Source: Euborellia annulipes (lineage: Eukaryota > Arthropoda > Insecta > Dermaptera > Anisolabididae). From it: a DNA stretch of 64,000 nt. A model generated the notes under the pieces. The model ran no database searches, had not been told where the DNA came from, and saw nothing but the letters and a program-made list of their open reading frames with translations. The translations under genes and the position numbers were made by a program. Below, in pieces: positions 46,101 to 54,745 of the stretch (its first letter is position 1; each line of letters opens with the position of its first letter). The DNA is taken from NCBI GenBank assembly GCA_023213315.1, contig JAKCPI010001012.1:1-64000 (forward strand). The letters are read 5' to 3'.

Positions 46101-48994
46101 TATAGCCTATATGTATAACATCTGCCCCCCCCCCCTTTTGGCAAGTTTGCCCCAATCCAAGAAAAAACTGGCTCCGTCACTGATTCTGACTATTCTCTCA
46201 AAACACGGATATAATAATAGCGTACCAAATGAGTTTACAGTGAAAATTTAATCTCTTTTAATCTTCACTATCAAAATACTTCTTATCGCCACACAGACAC
46301 GATATAATGTGCGTTTGTCGTTTGGAATGCCTAGCTCAAAGGCGAGTCCGTCGCCGTTCAGTAAATGAAAGTTGTGTTCTATGATTGTCACACCAGATTT
46401 TTTGTGTCGACAGATAATTAGTTTCCGACAGTAAGGTAGATTTGAATAAAAGATATAAAATTTATTAAGGCCCCGGGCCTTTGTCTGATCACATATGAAT
46501 ATCATAAAAAAAAGGAAATAAAAATCAAAAAATATCACAGACAAAACTGACTAGAAAATAAATAAAATAAAAATGAGAAGGAAAGGTCAATAAATAAAAT
46601 AAAAATAAAATGTGCTTCAAAACAATTTTTAGTGCAAATGAGAATAGATAGAGATTTTAAAAAATAATTAATTTATATCAATACATTTTAATCAAAATCA
46701 TTAGAACGAATTTTGAGAAAATGACTGAAAAAGTACATCATTAGTATTGTTTAAAAGCTTATTTTCACGCCTCAATGGGGTACCTAACTAATTGAATAAA
46801 TGGAATTTTTCTAACAAATTATTACTAGCAATTGAGAATAGACGTCAAATTCCTTTGTAAATTAGTATTTTTAATTTAAGTCTTGAGTTTTGTTTGATTT
46901 TTGTGTGACGGCAAAAAAGAGAGAGCCTCTCTGAAGACTTTCTTTAATTTCGGGGTCAACATTTTTGTTTCTGAATATAAATCAGAATGGAACTCATCGC
47001 AACTTAAGATCTCTACACTGTTTCTGTCACGCGGTGAGTTTTATATATCATTTTTTTATTTATTATTATTTTTTTTTATTTTGATTTTTATTCGCGCAGC
47101 GTTCCATAACGATGAAGAAGAGAGAAAAACCAACAAAGGACAGAGGACAAAGGGAATCAAGTGGAGCCAGGACTAAGTGGCGAGCAAAAGGTGTTTGATA
47201 AATAGACATTAAAAAATTTAATTTTTTAGCCCATTTAAATTCATATTTTTTTTTTTTTCGTTTGTGTTTAGAAAATAAAACGAAAAGATTTTGCTGTGAA
47301 GAATATTGCGTGTTTGTGATTGGATTGAATGAAATAGTGCAGGAAAGAGAATCTTGGAAGAGATTGGTTGTTGCTATGATCTTCCGGGCAATTTAAACCC
47401 TCAAGGGATAAAAGAGGGATGAACTACTAGGGAGAAATTTGGGGAAAATATCACTATAATGGCTGACATTTAAGTTGTAATTGAATAAAACATTAAAATC
47501 TCTAGTAAAGTAATGGGAATTCGTTTTTTACTCTGATAAGTTCTCTCATTTCAATTAGGCAATTAAATTATCTTCTTTGCCAAAATTGCTTATTAAAATA
47601 TAACTTTATAACGTTAACATAAAATACTACCAATATACTACCAATAATACCACTACTTTTTGGGGAATATAAATTTTATAAATCCTGAAGTAAAATTTAT
47701 TTATTAAAAAAATCTTTTCATGTATTGAATATAAATCTCAGAATAATAAGAGATGCATTGTAATAGTGATATATGGAATATTTGGGATAAAAAAAAGACT
47801 CGCGTTCTTTGAGCATTATTCAATAAATATTATTATTTTTATAACATGGTATTTTAATAATAGATAGAAAGAATTGTATTCATGTTAAAAATTCGACGTT
47901 GAGATGGAAATACACGTTTTTGAGTCCAAAACAAAGCGAGTCCCGCAATGGTCTGTCTATGAATATTTATCAAAATAAAACAAGAAAGAAAACTCTACTA
48001 AGGTAGATTAAAATTTTATATTTAAGTTAGGTGAGGGTGAGGTGAGAAAATAAGCTTTTAATTAAAATCGTCCAAAGAGTAGACTTACTAGAACTTAAGT
48101 ACTTTTTCAAGTTTTTTTTTTTTTTTTTTAATTCGTTCTATCGATTTTAATTCTAATTTGGCCCTAAAAATTTTTGAAGATTATTTTACTTTTGGAAAAC
48201 TTCATAGAAAATGGAAAAAAAAATATTTTACATTTTTTTAATTTTAATAAATCGGTGGAGGTGGAAACTAAATATATGACGAAACAAAAATTCTGAAGTG
48301 ACAAGCACACAACATTCAATTACCGAAGATGAGAGAAAGTTGTGTCGTGTGCGGTAATTACACCAATTTTTTAATTTTCTATCTTCAATTAAAATATTAT
48401 TATATTTTTAGACAAATCAAAGTTTTTTTTTTTTTAAAGTGTTTTTTTTTTTAATTTAGCGAGCCGTGGAATAATTCTGATATCCCGTGCGTTTAATGGA
48501 GCCGTGAACCAAAAATAGTTTCTGATTTAGATAATTGCTTTGAATGAATGCAAGTCAAAGCAATAATCTAAATTTAAAAGAGAGATTGGTAATTAGAAGT
48601 GGCGGATCCAAAGGAGTTTCTCAGGGGAGTAATCTGGTGTGACTGGTCGCTCAGCACACAATTTCGCTCAGCACACAATTTTTAAGTATTAATTTTAAAA
48701 ATTAAACAAAATTATTTTCTCAAATTTCGGGGGGGGGGGATTACTCCTTTGTATCCGCCCTTGGTAATTAGGTGTGCAGTACCTGTTCGTGTTTCTTGAG
48801 GTAGCTGAGCCGAGGGAATGCCTTGTCACAGAACTGACACGGATACGGCGTGGCCTCTGTAACACCGTGCGTGAAGGCGAGTTCTGCCTCGGGCAGCTCA
48901 GTAGCAGAGTTCGGTGTAGCACAAGAAGAAGGTGATCGGGAGAGATCCTCAGGGGTGTCCGAACGCCACGACGACCCCGCCTCCGTACCCAGCG
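32030..48994 (-). CDS. Oaz: ZNF423/ZNF521-family (Oaz-like) multi-C2H2 zinc-finger protein, 5' partial
   Basis: Eighteen exons, all with GT..AG introns and consistent phases, join into 3629 nt: 2 nt of a split codon, 1208 codons and TGA. About 24 C2H2 fingers are present. Order and linkers follow vertebrate ZNF423/ZNF521: the [20 protein letters not shown] finger, a [20 protein letters not shown] finger, later [40 protein letters not shown] and a final [20 protein letters not shown]. In vertebrates and Drosophila the family binds DNA as a nuclear cofactor of EBF (Olf-1) and of BMP-SMAD signalling; this role is inferred by homology. Some vertebrate fingers are missing (for example the one before [14 protein letters not shown]), and one finger plus a VKREVKEEP acidic tail are added at the C-terminus. 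The N-terminus, including the start codon, lies upstream of the first exon seen. Symbol given by family resemblance only. Confidence 0.95.
32391..32739. mobile_element. MITE with AGGCTGAACG ends
   Basis: Inverted ends AGGCTGAACGGACAC and GTGCGTTCAGCCT bound 349 bp with internal repeats of ATTGAGCAAAA and its complement. It lies in intron 17. A stray copy of the end motif (GTGCGTTCAGCCTTA) is at 32880. Flanking duplication is at most TT. Confidence 0.75.
32740..32840 (-). mobile_element. SINE family 2 tail
   Basis: Inverted AAATGAAATAAATAGGGATG-like body with GGGGTCTAAATGGCCTTAGA and GCCGAGAAGGACCTT, as in the copies at 34676, 54593 and 55797, abutting the MITE at 32739. Intron 17. Confidence 0.6.
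32966..33349. mobile_element. hAT element in intron 17, TSD CTGCACCC
   Basis: CAGTCGCGTAGCGAGG to GCTCGCTACGCCACTG with exact CTGCACCC flanks (32958-32965, 33350-33357). It contains the right part of another hAT MITE ending TATATACGCCCCTG at 33266. Confidence 0.92.
33539..33721 (-). CDS. Oaz-like gene, exon 17
   Basis: 61 codons, phase 0 to 0, donor CCAT|GTAAGT. A Ser/Gly/Arg-rich stretch is followed by one finger, [21 protein letters not shown]. This last finger is not part of the vertebrate ZNF423 layout as I recall it. Confidence 0.9.
33985..34310. mobile_element. Inverted-repeat element with decayed hammerhead-like cores (intron 16)
   Basis: Arms of about 100 bp starting GGGGAGAGTAAGGTAGCCC, including TTTTTCCGCTTTATTTAA, are inverted at about 34230-34310. 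Left arm, minus strand: CTGATGA then AGGCCGGAAAAATCGGCC then TAAACGTC (GAAAC mutated). Right arm, plus strand: CTGATAAAGGCC..TCTGAAACGTT. Related to 22640-22975. Confidence 0.72.
34420..34581 (-). CDS. Oaz-like gene, exon 16
   Basis: 54 codons, phase 0. Supplies the second half of one finger (AHMPEH) and a complete one, [21 protein letters not shown], that matches the last finger of ZNF423/521 (FFFQTELQNH), then a Ser/Thr-rich tail. Confidence 0.93.
34676..34795 (+). mobile_element. SINE family 2, 3' part (intron 15)
   Basis: Body AATTTCAATTGAATTGGCTA, ATAAATAGGGGTCTAAATGG and TTCAGATGCCGGAAAAGA as in the copy at 55797. The tRNA-like head is absent. Confidence 0.65.
35126..35284 (-). CDS. 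Oaz-like gene, exon 15
   Basis: 53 codons, phase 0. One finger [21 protein letters not shown], then the first half of the next ([15 protein letters not shown]|), completed in exon 16. Linker [10 protein letters not shown] matches SFEGMGGTFKC of ZNF423/521. Confidence 0.94.
35357..35574 (-). CDS. Oaz-like gene, exon 14
   Basis: Phase 1 to 0. Contains LCAEC (second Cys pair of a degenerate zinc site), a Pro/Thr/Ser-rich linker of low complexity and the finger [21 protein letters not shown], among the best matches to the family. A second acceptor (CTTCAG|GTGCC) 9 bp inside is in frame, so an alternative start of the exon is possible. Confidence 0.93.
35710..35800 (-). CDS. Oaz-like gene, exon 13
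   Basis: 91 bp, phase 0 to 1. Gln-rich start then [13 protein letters not shown], which corresponds to the CALCLKEF region of ZNF423 and pairs with LCAEC of exon 14. Confidence 0.88.
36141..36384. repeat. Double-armed foldback in intron 12
   Basis: Outer arms (TTATAGGTGGTTACTCGTCA ... TTTGGAGATTTAAATC) of about 85 bp and inner arms (ACTGTGTACATTTG / CAAATGTACACAGT) make the whole 244 bp one near-perfect hairpin. Shares its end motif with 24531-24703. Confidence 0.82.
36529..36668. repeat. Foldback in intron 12
   Basis: Arms TTTTATTCTAAGGACCGTCG ... and inverse CGACGGTCCTTAAAATAAAA enclose GATCCCATTGGGATC next to a GAAATATC (minus strand), a possible remnant of the hammerhead-like core lacking CTGANGA. 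Confidence 0.75.
36753..36923 (-). CDS. Oaz-like gene, exon 12
   Basis: 57 codons, phase 0. Two fingers: [21 protein letters not shown] and [21 protein letters not shown], aligned with CRICKMPLQSEEEF and [21 protein letters not shown] of ZNF423. Confidence 0.95.
37003..37336 (-). CDS. Oaz-like gene, exon 11
   Basis: Phase 2 to 0. An Ala/Ser-rich stretch of low complexity, then fingers [21 protein letters not shown] and [21 protein letters not shown] (VLAEHKLTH ~ LLTLTEHKVTH in the family), separated by a Gly/Ser/Pro linker. Confidence 0.95.
37417..37562 (-). CDS. Oaz-like gene, exon 10
   Basis: 146 bp, phase 0 to 2, no finger: a Pro/Ser/Thr-rich linker ([20 protein letters not shown]...). 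Supported by acceptor GATTCCAG, donor AGATG|GTAAAA and exact phase fit to both neighbours. Confidence 0.88.
37626..37793 (-). CDS. Oaz-like gene, exon 9
   Basis: 56 codons, phase 0. Fingers [21 protein letters not shown] and [21 protein letters not shown], aligned with CIFCGETFSTEVELQCH and CKFCSKAFHAIILLEKH of the vertebrate proteins. Confidence 0.95.
37859..38032 (-). CDS. Oaz-like gene, exon 8
   Basis: 58 codons, phase 0, no [23 protein letters not shown] completes a finger from exon 7 and matches VHLAVKHSNEKKMYRCTAC of ZNF423. The following finger is atypical: about ten extra residues ([10 protein letters not shown]) between the Cys pair and the His pair. Confidence 0.93.
38440..38700 (-). 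repeat. Dispersed repeat and hAT relic in intron 7
   Basis: Fragment of the dispersed repeat seen at 52860-53295 (inverted AAAATCTGTTAAAAAGTA, CAATTTTGAGAAAAAAAAACTG), followed by a CAGGGGCATGTGCCCCC / GATCCGGCCCTG hAT-like end with no partner. Confidence 0.5.
38988..39273 (-). CDS. Oaz-like gene, exon 7
   Basis: Phase 2 to 0. Ends one finger (RSHLKMH), contains [22 protein letters not shown] and [22 protein letters not shown], and begins [15 protein letters not shown]|. These follow [22 protein letters not shown] and CTLCQEVFDSKVSIQ of ZNF423/521 very closely. Confidence 0.96.
39339..39597 (-). CDS. Oaz-like gene, exon 6
   Basis: Phase 1 to 2. A finger-like [22 protein letters not shown], an Ala-rich stretch, KPKRARV (a basic cluster that could serve nuclear import; ZNF423 has SPKRQRL here) and the first half of [21 protein letters not shown]. 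Confidence 0.93.
39707..39904 (-). CDS. Oaz-like gene, exon 5
   Basis: Phase 1 to 1. An uninterrupted run of 11 prolines, then the finger [22 protein letters not shown]. Confidence 0.93.
39974..40316 (-). CDS. Oaz-like gene, exon 4
   Basis: Phase 0 to 1. Finishes a finger (NHMTSAH), then Ala- and Pro-rich linkers including ten consecutive alanines, and [23 protein letters not shown], equivalent to [23 protein letters not shown]. GC content is much higher than in the surroundings. Two fingers found here in vertebrates are absent. Confidence 0.94.
40582..40822 (-). CDS. Oaz-like gene, exon 3
   Basis: Phase 2 to 0. [11 protein letters not shown] completes a finger from exon 2, then [21 protein letters not shown] and the start of [22 protein letters not shown], with a Gly-rich linker between. 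Confidence 0.96.
41921..42175. mobile_element. Inverted-repeat element with hammerhead-like core
   Basis: Arms of 50 bp (TTTATTAAAGAGAAAAGAAA, AACGCTTTATTTTCAGCAAT ... and inverse) with a loop containing the motif at 42063-42105. Nested in the Harbinger-like element. Confidence 0.8.
42063..42105 (+). ncRNA. Hammerhead ribozyme-like motif
   Basis: TCCA, CTGAGGA, extra A, stem II GGAG...CTCC, GAAA, TATA, TGGA. Stem I is short (4 bp) and the cleavage triplet would be ATA, allowed by the UH rule. Same architecture as 23084-23140. Confidence 0.5.
43388..44551. mobile_element. hAT element with minisatellite (intron 2), TSD CCCCTAAA
   Basis: Same ends as 4773-6098 (CAGTGGCGTACCGAGG / GGTACGCCTCTG), exact CCCCTAAA flanks (43380-43387, 44552-44559). 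About 12 units of roughly 85 bp, each with TTTAGATAAAAAA, AATGAAAATTTCTCTTTGAG and GGCCCCGGGGCCCTCAGGGC. Units are more uniform here than in the sister element, indicating recent homogenisation. Open frames through it are not genes. Confidence 0.93.
44796..44938 (-). CDS. Oaz-like gene, exon 2
   Basis: Phase 0 to 2. Completes the first finger (THSDQMPF), carries [21 protein letters not shown], then [10 protein letters not shown]|. The [20 protein letters not shown] block is essentially invariant in ZNF423/521 and is the strongest family signature in the window. Confidence 0.97.
45165..45235 (-). mobile_element. tRNA-like SINE head
   Basis: Minus strand: CTCTCTTAAGTGGTTAAATG (A-box-like) and CGTGGTTCAACTCCCGGC (B box), followed by an A-rich stretch. 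A second isolated B-box-like stretch, CATGGGTTCGATTCCCTGG, is at 45449. Stems do not fold into a clean tRNA, so SINE relics are more likely than tRNA genes. Confidence 0.5.
45755..45998. mobile_element. hAT MITE (intron 1), no clear TSD
   Basis: CAGTAGCGTAAATAGCT and AGCTAGTTACGACGCTG, with an interior like the ends of 15768-17489. The 8-bp flanks (ATTTTATG / GATTTATA) do not match, suggesting age or rearrangement. Confidence 0.7.
46028..46182. mobile_element. hAT MITE (intron 1), TSD ATTCTGAC
   Basis: CATTGACGGCGCTAAGGG to CTGGCTCCGTCACTG with exact ATTCTGAC flanks (46020-46027, 46183-46190). A poly(C) run and CCCCCCTCCGAC lie inside. Confidence 0.9.
48597..48763. mobile_element. hAT MITE beside a splice donor, TSD GTAATTAG
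   Basis: AAGTGGCGGATCCAAAGG to GTATCCGCCCTTG with exact GTAATTAG flanks (48589-48596, 48764-48771). Only 11 bp separate the right duplication from the exon 1 boundary, within the first bases of intron 1. CGCTCAGCACACAATTT is duplicated inside. Confidence 0.9.
48783..48994 (-). CDS. Oaz-like gene, first exon visible (exon 1 of this list)
   Basis: Acceptor CTTCTGTTGTAG, donor CGAACAG|GTACTG. Enters with two bases of a split codon and ends in phase 0. A Ser/Thr/Glu/Pro-rich region precedes [20 protein letters not shown], the first canonical finger of the family. Vertebrate relatives have an N-terminal repressor motif and an extra finger before this point; no matching exon was found between 49000 and 64000. 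Confidence 0.94.
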
Positions 48995-49000
48995 CTACAA

Positions 49001-51000
49001 CAGAAGAGTATTCAATTTTTTTAGTAATATAATATAATAAAGTAATAAAATAAAGAAGAAAAGAAATAAAAGTAATATAAAAGGCAGTTTGATTAGATTA
49101 ATCAATCTAAAATTTATCATTTTTAGCGCCGAACTGAATAAAAAAATCAATCTTCAAAAATATATCGTAGCGTAAAAAAATAAAAATAAGAAACGTGAAA
49201 CGATTGAATAAATTGAAATAAAAATTATCGAAAATCAGAATTGTTTTGCATCTCAGAAGGTATCGTGCTTATGCTAAACAATAGCCCATAGCTAATTTCT
49301 CTCACTTTCAAATATAATTTTTTTACAAACATGCATAAATGCGTGAAGCCGATATAACATAAAATTTATAGCCGATAATAAAAATAAAATTTTTAGCCGA
49401 TATAACATAAAATTTATAAAATTGTTCTGAGTAATTCTGGCTCGAAACGTCGAGATATATTATCTGAATTCAAAGTAGAGCGTAGATGAATGAATTCATG
49501 TTCCAAAAAATAAAAATATTTTATTTATACATTTAGTGCCCTCAATTTACTAAAATATAAAAAAAATTTGATAAATGGGTAGTTAATTATTATTTTCGGT
49601 TTTCCACCTAGAGCAATTACATTTAAATCAGCAAGCAGGCCCGCCATCGGCGGATCGCGCACTTTCAATAAAATTCATCGTTAATTAGATAAATAAAAAA
49701 TTTTAAAACTTGCATGATCTGTTAGATTTAAGGAAAATATTAAAACAACTTTCAAGAGTTTTTTTTTAAATATATACCGTAATAAACCTATTATCGAACT
49801 TTGCCGAAGTGCGCGACCCGCCAGAGAAGAGCATCGCACAGTTCTTTGCACCTGCGAGTTGTTTTAAATGTAATCGCTTTATGTATACAAAAATAAGATG
49901 TGATATCTTGGACATAAAGGTGAGGAACACGCCCTTTTCTTACCTCTAGTGTGTAGAATAATAATTGCACCATTGACACAAGAAGCAAAACTATGAGCTT
50001 GGTTTCTTTTAATATTTTCCTCTTGATGATTCATCTTCATCTAATCTTTATTAATTAAATTGTATTATTTCTTTTTGATAACTGATTTCCTCTGGGTGTT
50101 TATAGGCGAAGTATATTAAAGACATGATTAAAAAAAAAAGTCCCCAATTCATTCTAACATTTCACAAGACAGCAACTTCATCGCTCCGTTCATATAAAGT
50201 TAAAAAGCAATTCAATTTCTTGGATGAATTAAAGTTGGCTTCACCAAATAAATAAAAAAAAAAAACAACACGTTGTTGACTTTCAAGATTTCATAGAGTC
50301 TTTTCAGTAAATCGTTCAAAAGACAATTTTTCACACTCTTAGAAATTGTTTTTTTGATTTATTGAATATTTAGAAAACTTTAATAAGAAAAATATAATTT
50401 TGTTATTTTTATATTAATTTTAAAATTAATTAAATTGTACAATTTGGTGGTTTTTAAAACTTTTTTGGTTCCCAAAAGTCTAGGCCTATATCAAATTTTT
50501 TTTTTAAGATGGATGCAGTCCAAATAATAATATAAACCTGCTGTTTATTTCTTTAATTAATTATATAGTTGGTATGTATATAAAATAATAAATTGTTCGA
50601 AATTTTTCCGCTGTGTGCTGAATTCCATCTAAACAAGTAATTATGGAATGTTTTTGAGGCTTTCCTATACATAAGACCACGGTTTAAAAATCAATATGTT
50701 GGTCAATAATATTTATTAATTTTTTTTTTTGATTAACAAGAAGAGAATGAAACCAAAAATCAAAACAGTTATTTTTCATATTCCGGAACGTTTCGGTTGT
50801 TTCACAAAGCCATCTTCAGCCCTTTAAGAGAAGTTGTTTCTTGAGCTGGCATCAGGAAGCAAAGAGGGTGTATTACTTATCATATTATTTTTTTTCATAT
50901 CAAATTATTTTATAAAAGTCTTTTTGTTATTGTTTTAATATTGGATTTATATTGTTTTGTTTATATTAATTGTATATATGTATATTTTATTATCATTCCG
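49001..51000. other. Unassigned sequence upstream of the first visible exon
   Basis: AT-rich DNA with a GC-richer island at about 49610-49680 (CAGGCCCGCCATCGGCGGAT) and another at 49795-49990 without a recognised product. At 50770-50830 a GGAACGTTTCGGTTGTTTCA / GCCATCTTCAGCC stretch is a decayed hammerhead-like core on the minus strand (CTGAAGA, T, hairpin, GAAAC). Confidence 0.5.
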
Positions 51001-51019
51001 CTGGGTGCACACTAGTTTA

Positions 51020-51195
51020 AAAAAAAAGGTACACTGATTTTTTTATTTTAAATTTATCCTTTTCTGGCAATTTGACCTTCTCAATTTATTGGTCGCCAAT
51101 TGGAAATAAATCTTTGTCACATGAGATGGGATGAGAACCCTTGACCTCTAGCGCAAGAGGCAGAAACTCTACTACTGAGCTATGCCCACGCATGT
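51020..51195 (-). mobile_element. SINE family 2, with tRNA-like head
   Basis: Minus strand: GGGCATAGCTCAGTAGTAGA (A box), AAGGGTTCTCATCCCA (B box), then GGCGACCAATAAATTGAGAA and TTGCCAGAAAAGG. A more decayed relative of the head is at 51748-51800. Confidence 0.75.
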
Positions 51196-52859
51196 CCTTA
51201 ATAGAAGAAAATTTAGAGAAATTGGTTGTTCATTGTTATTAAAAAAATAAAAATATCCAGTAATATTCAATTTGTTGGCATCATATTGTTATTGTTTTTT
51301 CTCTTTATTGTCCATATTTGGTTATTTTATAGTGCATTAATGCATGCATATTTTAAAGTTTGATTGTGCATGAACATCCGGGCTCTAGTAATCAGTAAAT
51401 TAGTATAATTTACCCTAATGGTGCCTTAAAATCTTGAAGCGCTGTACAATTTCTTTTGATAACTCGGACACCTTGTATATATATTTTATTTAAATAATTT
51501 TCGAAATCTATTCATTTAAATAAGATATTAATATTCCCCAATTAGGATTTTACTAAACATACACATTTATTAAATATAAATTTTGTATAATCGATTGATT
51601 GGCAAATAATTATGAAATGAAAAAGAAATTTGAAGAGATTTATGCTGGGGAACTTTGACAGATGAAATAATTGAATCCTACTCTCTTTAGAATCAGAATT
51701 CAAAGCGCATGTTTTTATTTTATCCCAATTTGCCCAGGGGATATTATTTAGACTCCTAGCACAAGAGGCAGATACTTTACCAGTGTGCTATGCCCCAAGG
51801 GCTAAGTTATACTGATTAAAAAAATTTGTTAATTTTACAATTAATTCATTATTTAATTAAAGCTGTATTTCAATTTCTGACTAATAAATTGAATTTTGTA
51901 GTTTTTGTTTTTAAAAAAACACTTGATTAAAAAAAAAATCATTTGGTTTAAATCGCGGTTTAAACCAAACAACCATATGTCCATAGACGTCATAAAAAAT
52001 TTTGTATACGTAATAGACAAATAGGCTTTGTTTCTTTGCTGCAATCACCCGTAAAGTAAATAAGATGTCAAGTAAGATGATTATATCAAGGATGATATAT
52101 AATAAATAGTTTCACCTGATCAAGATGCATTTAGTCATTTCCTAATAGGACTTTTAAATTGTCTAAATATAGTAAACATCTACGTAATTTTCGAATTTGG
52201 AATTGAATGAATTGAGAGAGAGAAAGATGATCGGCGCACCTGGCCTTGGGACAATAGTTATTCTTTTTGATCTTGTGTATGTTTTTATATTCTCGGAATT
52301 GAGATGACTCTCTTTATTCTCTAGACAGAATTCTTTTCTAAAAAGAGAAAAAAATTTTACCGGAAATTGAGTTGTAATCAAAGAGCACCCAAAATTTAAG
52401 AACCGTGGCGTACGCATTGTGCAATTATATCCACCTACATGAATGAAGTGACTTGGCTTATTTTTTATTTTCATTCTAGGAGGTCTTCAGGCCTTTGTCA
52501 TTGCAACCACAACAAAAAAGTGTAGCAAGAATAAACAATAATTACTTATCGATAGGATTATTAATAAAAAAAAAGTTTTTTTCATTTAGAGTGTTAAATA
52601 AAGGAAAGTTTTTTTTTTCACTTCATCATTCATATTCAGGCAGTTATTGATTTCAGGCCAGCAAATAAGAAGCTTGAGTTGTAGGGGAAAACTTTCTCTT
52701 ACCTTCAGTAATCGAAAGTTGTGTTCTGTGCTTATCACAGCAGATTTTTTTTGGGTCGAGATATATTTAGTTTCCGCCGGTATTTTTAGAATTCAACATG
52801 TATAATTTTTAAACATAGGAAAATATTTGTATTTTGTTACCATGGCAAGCATTTCTCCT

Positions 52860-53295
52860 ATCTTTCCTATGAATTATAGGAGTAAAGTGTGCTTCAAACA
52901 ATTTTGAGAGCAAAATGAGAATATACATTTTAAAGAACATCTAAAAGATAATTGATTTTTGAATTTTTTTCATCAAAATCCTTAGAGCGAACCGAAAAAA
53001 ACTGAAAAAGTAGAGTACTAGTACCTTTTGGGCGATTTTGATCAAAAGCTCATTTTCATGCTTCAGGGGGGTGTAACTTAAATATAAAATTTTAGCCTCA
53101 TAGCTCAATTCCTTCATGCTTAAAATTGAACACACACAGACAGACAGACCATGTCGCGAAATCCACTTTTTTGGATTCAGGGGACCTCAAAACGTGAAGA
53201 TCCATCAAAATCTCGACATCGAATTTTTGACATGAATCCAATACTTTCTATCTATATATATTAACAAATATAAAGGTAAGAGAAAGTAATAATAT
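52860..53295 (-). repeat. Dispersed repeat, TACTTTCTCTTACC family
   Basis: Inverted counterpart of 63709-64000: ends in AGGTAAGAGAAAGTA, with ACACACAGACAGACAGACCA, AAATCCACTTTTTTGGATTC and AATTCCTTCATGCTTAAAAT. Fragments recur at 16130-16320, 29340-29530, 38440-38580, 46600-46750, 48018-48230 and 59880-60095. No coding frame; class unknown. Confidence 0.7.
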
Positions 53296-54094
53296 GCTTT
53301 CTAGGCGAAAGGAGAAGACTGAGAGAAGAAATTTCAGTCATAGCTCGTATAACTCAGGTTCGCAATCCCTGAGTTAAGGTTATTGAATATAAATATCTGA
53401 TTCAAATAATAAGTCTTGAAAATTATTTGAATTTAGTTTAGAGCTAATGGGGGGAACCCCCCCCTTAGTATTTTCAAAAAATTATATGTACTTATAAACC
53501 CTAAATGGCATCAGCAGCAAATTAAAAAAAGTAAAAAAAAGGAAGAAGTTGTCTTTAAAAAATCTTCATTTTAAAAAATATTAGTAAGCTTTATCAATAT
53601 GATAAATTATAAAAAAAAATTCTAAGAATAGAATACCATGTTTGGATTTTACATGGCATGTTGATTTAAAAAACAATACTGCATCGTATACGGGAATTTA
53701 TAAAAAAAAAAGTTTCTTGACTGGACTGAAGTTCTTCTTATGAATATTTACTAAAAGTATTTAGACGTTCAAATACCTATTTGAAAGTAAGAAATTAGGA
53801 ATTCCATGTTAGTATTGTGACCGGATTTGAAATAATGACTTAAGCATCTATTTTAAATAAACATTGTCAGTCTCCCTCTTAACACACATGTTGAACCGGT
53901 TGCATGCGTGCAAGGAGTTGTCATTATAAGTTCAAACATTTTGCTTCTAACGAAATGAAAATTTTTCTAAATTTTATTGAATAATAACTAATTTAGAAGA
54001 AAAATGGGGACGGAGTCTTTTCGTGAATAAATAAAAAAGACCTATGTTTACAAAAAAAAAAAAAAAAAAAAACGCTCTATGAATTTATAGAGGT

Positions 54095-54360
54095 TTTTTT
54101 TTTTTTTTTATAAAAACATTCACACTTTTTCTCATTCACACTCACACTCACACACACATTCACACAGTCTTTTCGGCAACTTAGGCCATTTAAGACTTTT
54201 ACGATAACCGTTGTAATATAAACTATCTATTGTAGGTTCAGGCATTTCTATTTAAGCCATCTGGTATCCAAATGGCTTAAATAAAATCATCGGATGTGGT
54301 CGAACCCGCGACGTTTGGTATAGGAGGGAGGGCGCTACCTACTACGCCAAACCCGGGGGC
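54095..54360 (-). mobile_element. tRNA-derived SINE, family 1
   Basis: Inverted copy: poly(T), CACACTCACACTCACACACA, GTCTTTTCGGCAACTTAGGC, B box GGTCGAACCCGCG, A box region CTACTACGCCAAACCCG. Target duplication TTATAGAGGTT (54084-54094, 54361-54371). Confidence 0.92.
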
Positions 54361-54592
54361 TTATAGAGGTTAAAGAAGTAGAAAAATGTCAATATTGGTA
54401 ATCTAAAAAACCAATGGGAGTGTGTTCAAATCCCAGGTAGTCCAATGAATTTATTTAAATCATTTGGATACCAAATGATATAAATAAATATGCCTGGGCT
54501 TCACTATACCGTATATCGTAATGAATATAAATATCCTCAGTGCAGAATATAAATATATTTTTTAAAGTCTAAATGGCAGCCCTCGGGCCTTG

Positions 54593-54745
54593 GTTTAGGG
54601 GCTAGGGTGTTAGCCTTCTGTACCAAGGGTCGCGGGTTCGCATCCCGTCTTATGCGACTTATTTAATTGACTACCAATAAATTGAGAGGGGGTCTAAACA
54701 GCCTCCGTTGCCGAAAAAGACAAATAAATTTAAAACAAAAAAGTC
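54593..54745 (+). mobile_element. SINE family 2
   Basis: TTGGTTTAGGGGCTAGGGTG (A-box region), GCGGGTTCGCATCCCG (B box), GACTACCAATAAATTGAGAG, GGGGTCTAAACAGCCTCCGT, TGCCGAAAAAGAC. The sequence after it (54745-54785) holds a second tail fragment. Confidence 0.8.

Noticed and set aside
49791..49988. Minus-strand frame MLLVSMVQLLFYTLEVRKGR...
   Set aside because: Considered as the missing N-terminal exon or a transposase piece; no finger, no family motif and no matching donor phase were found.
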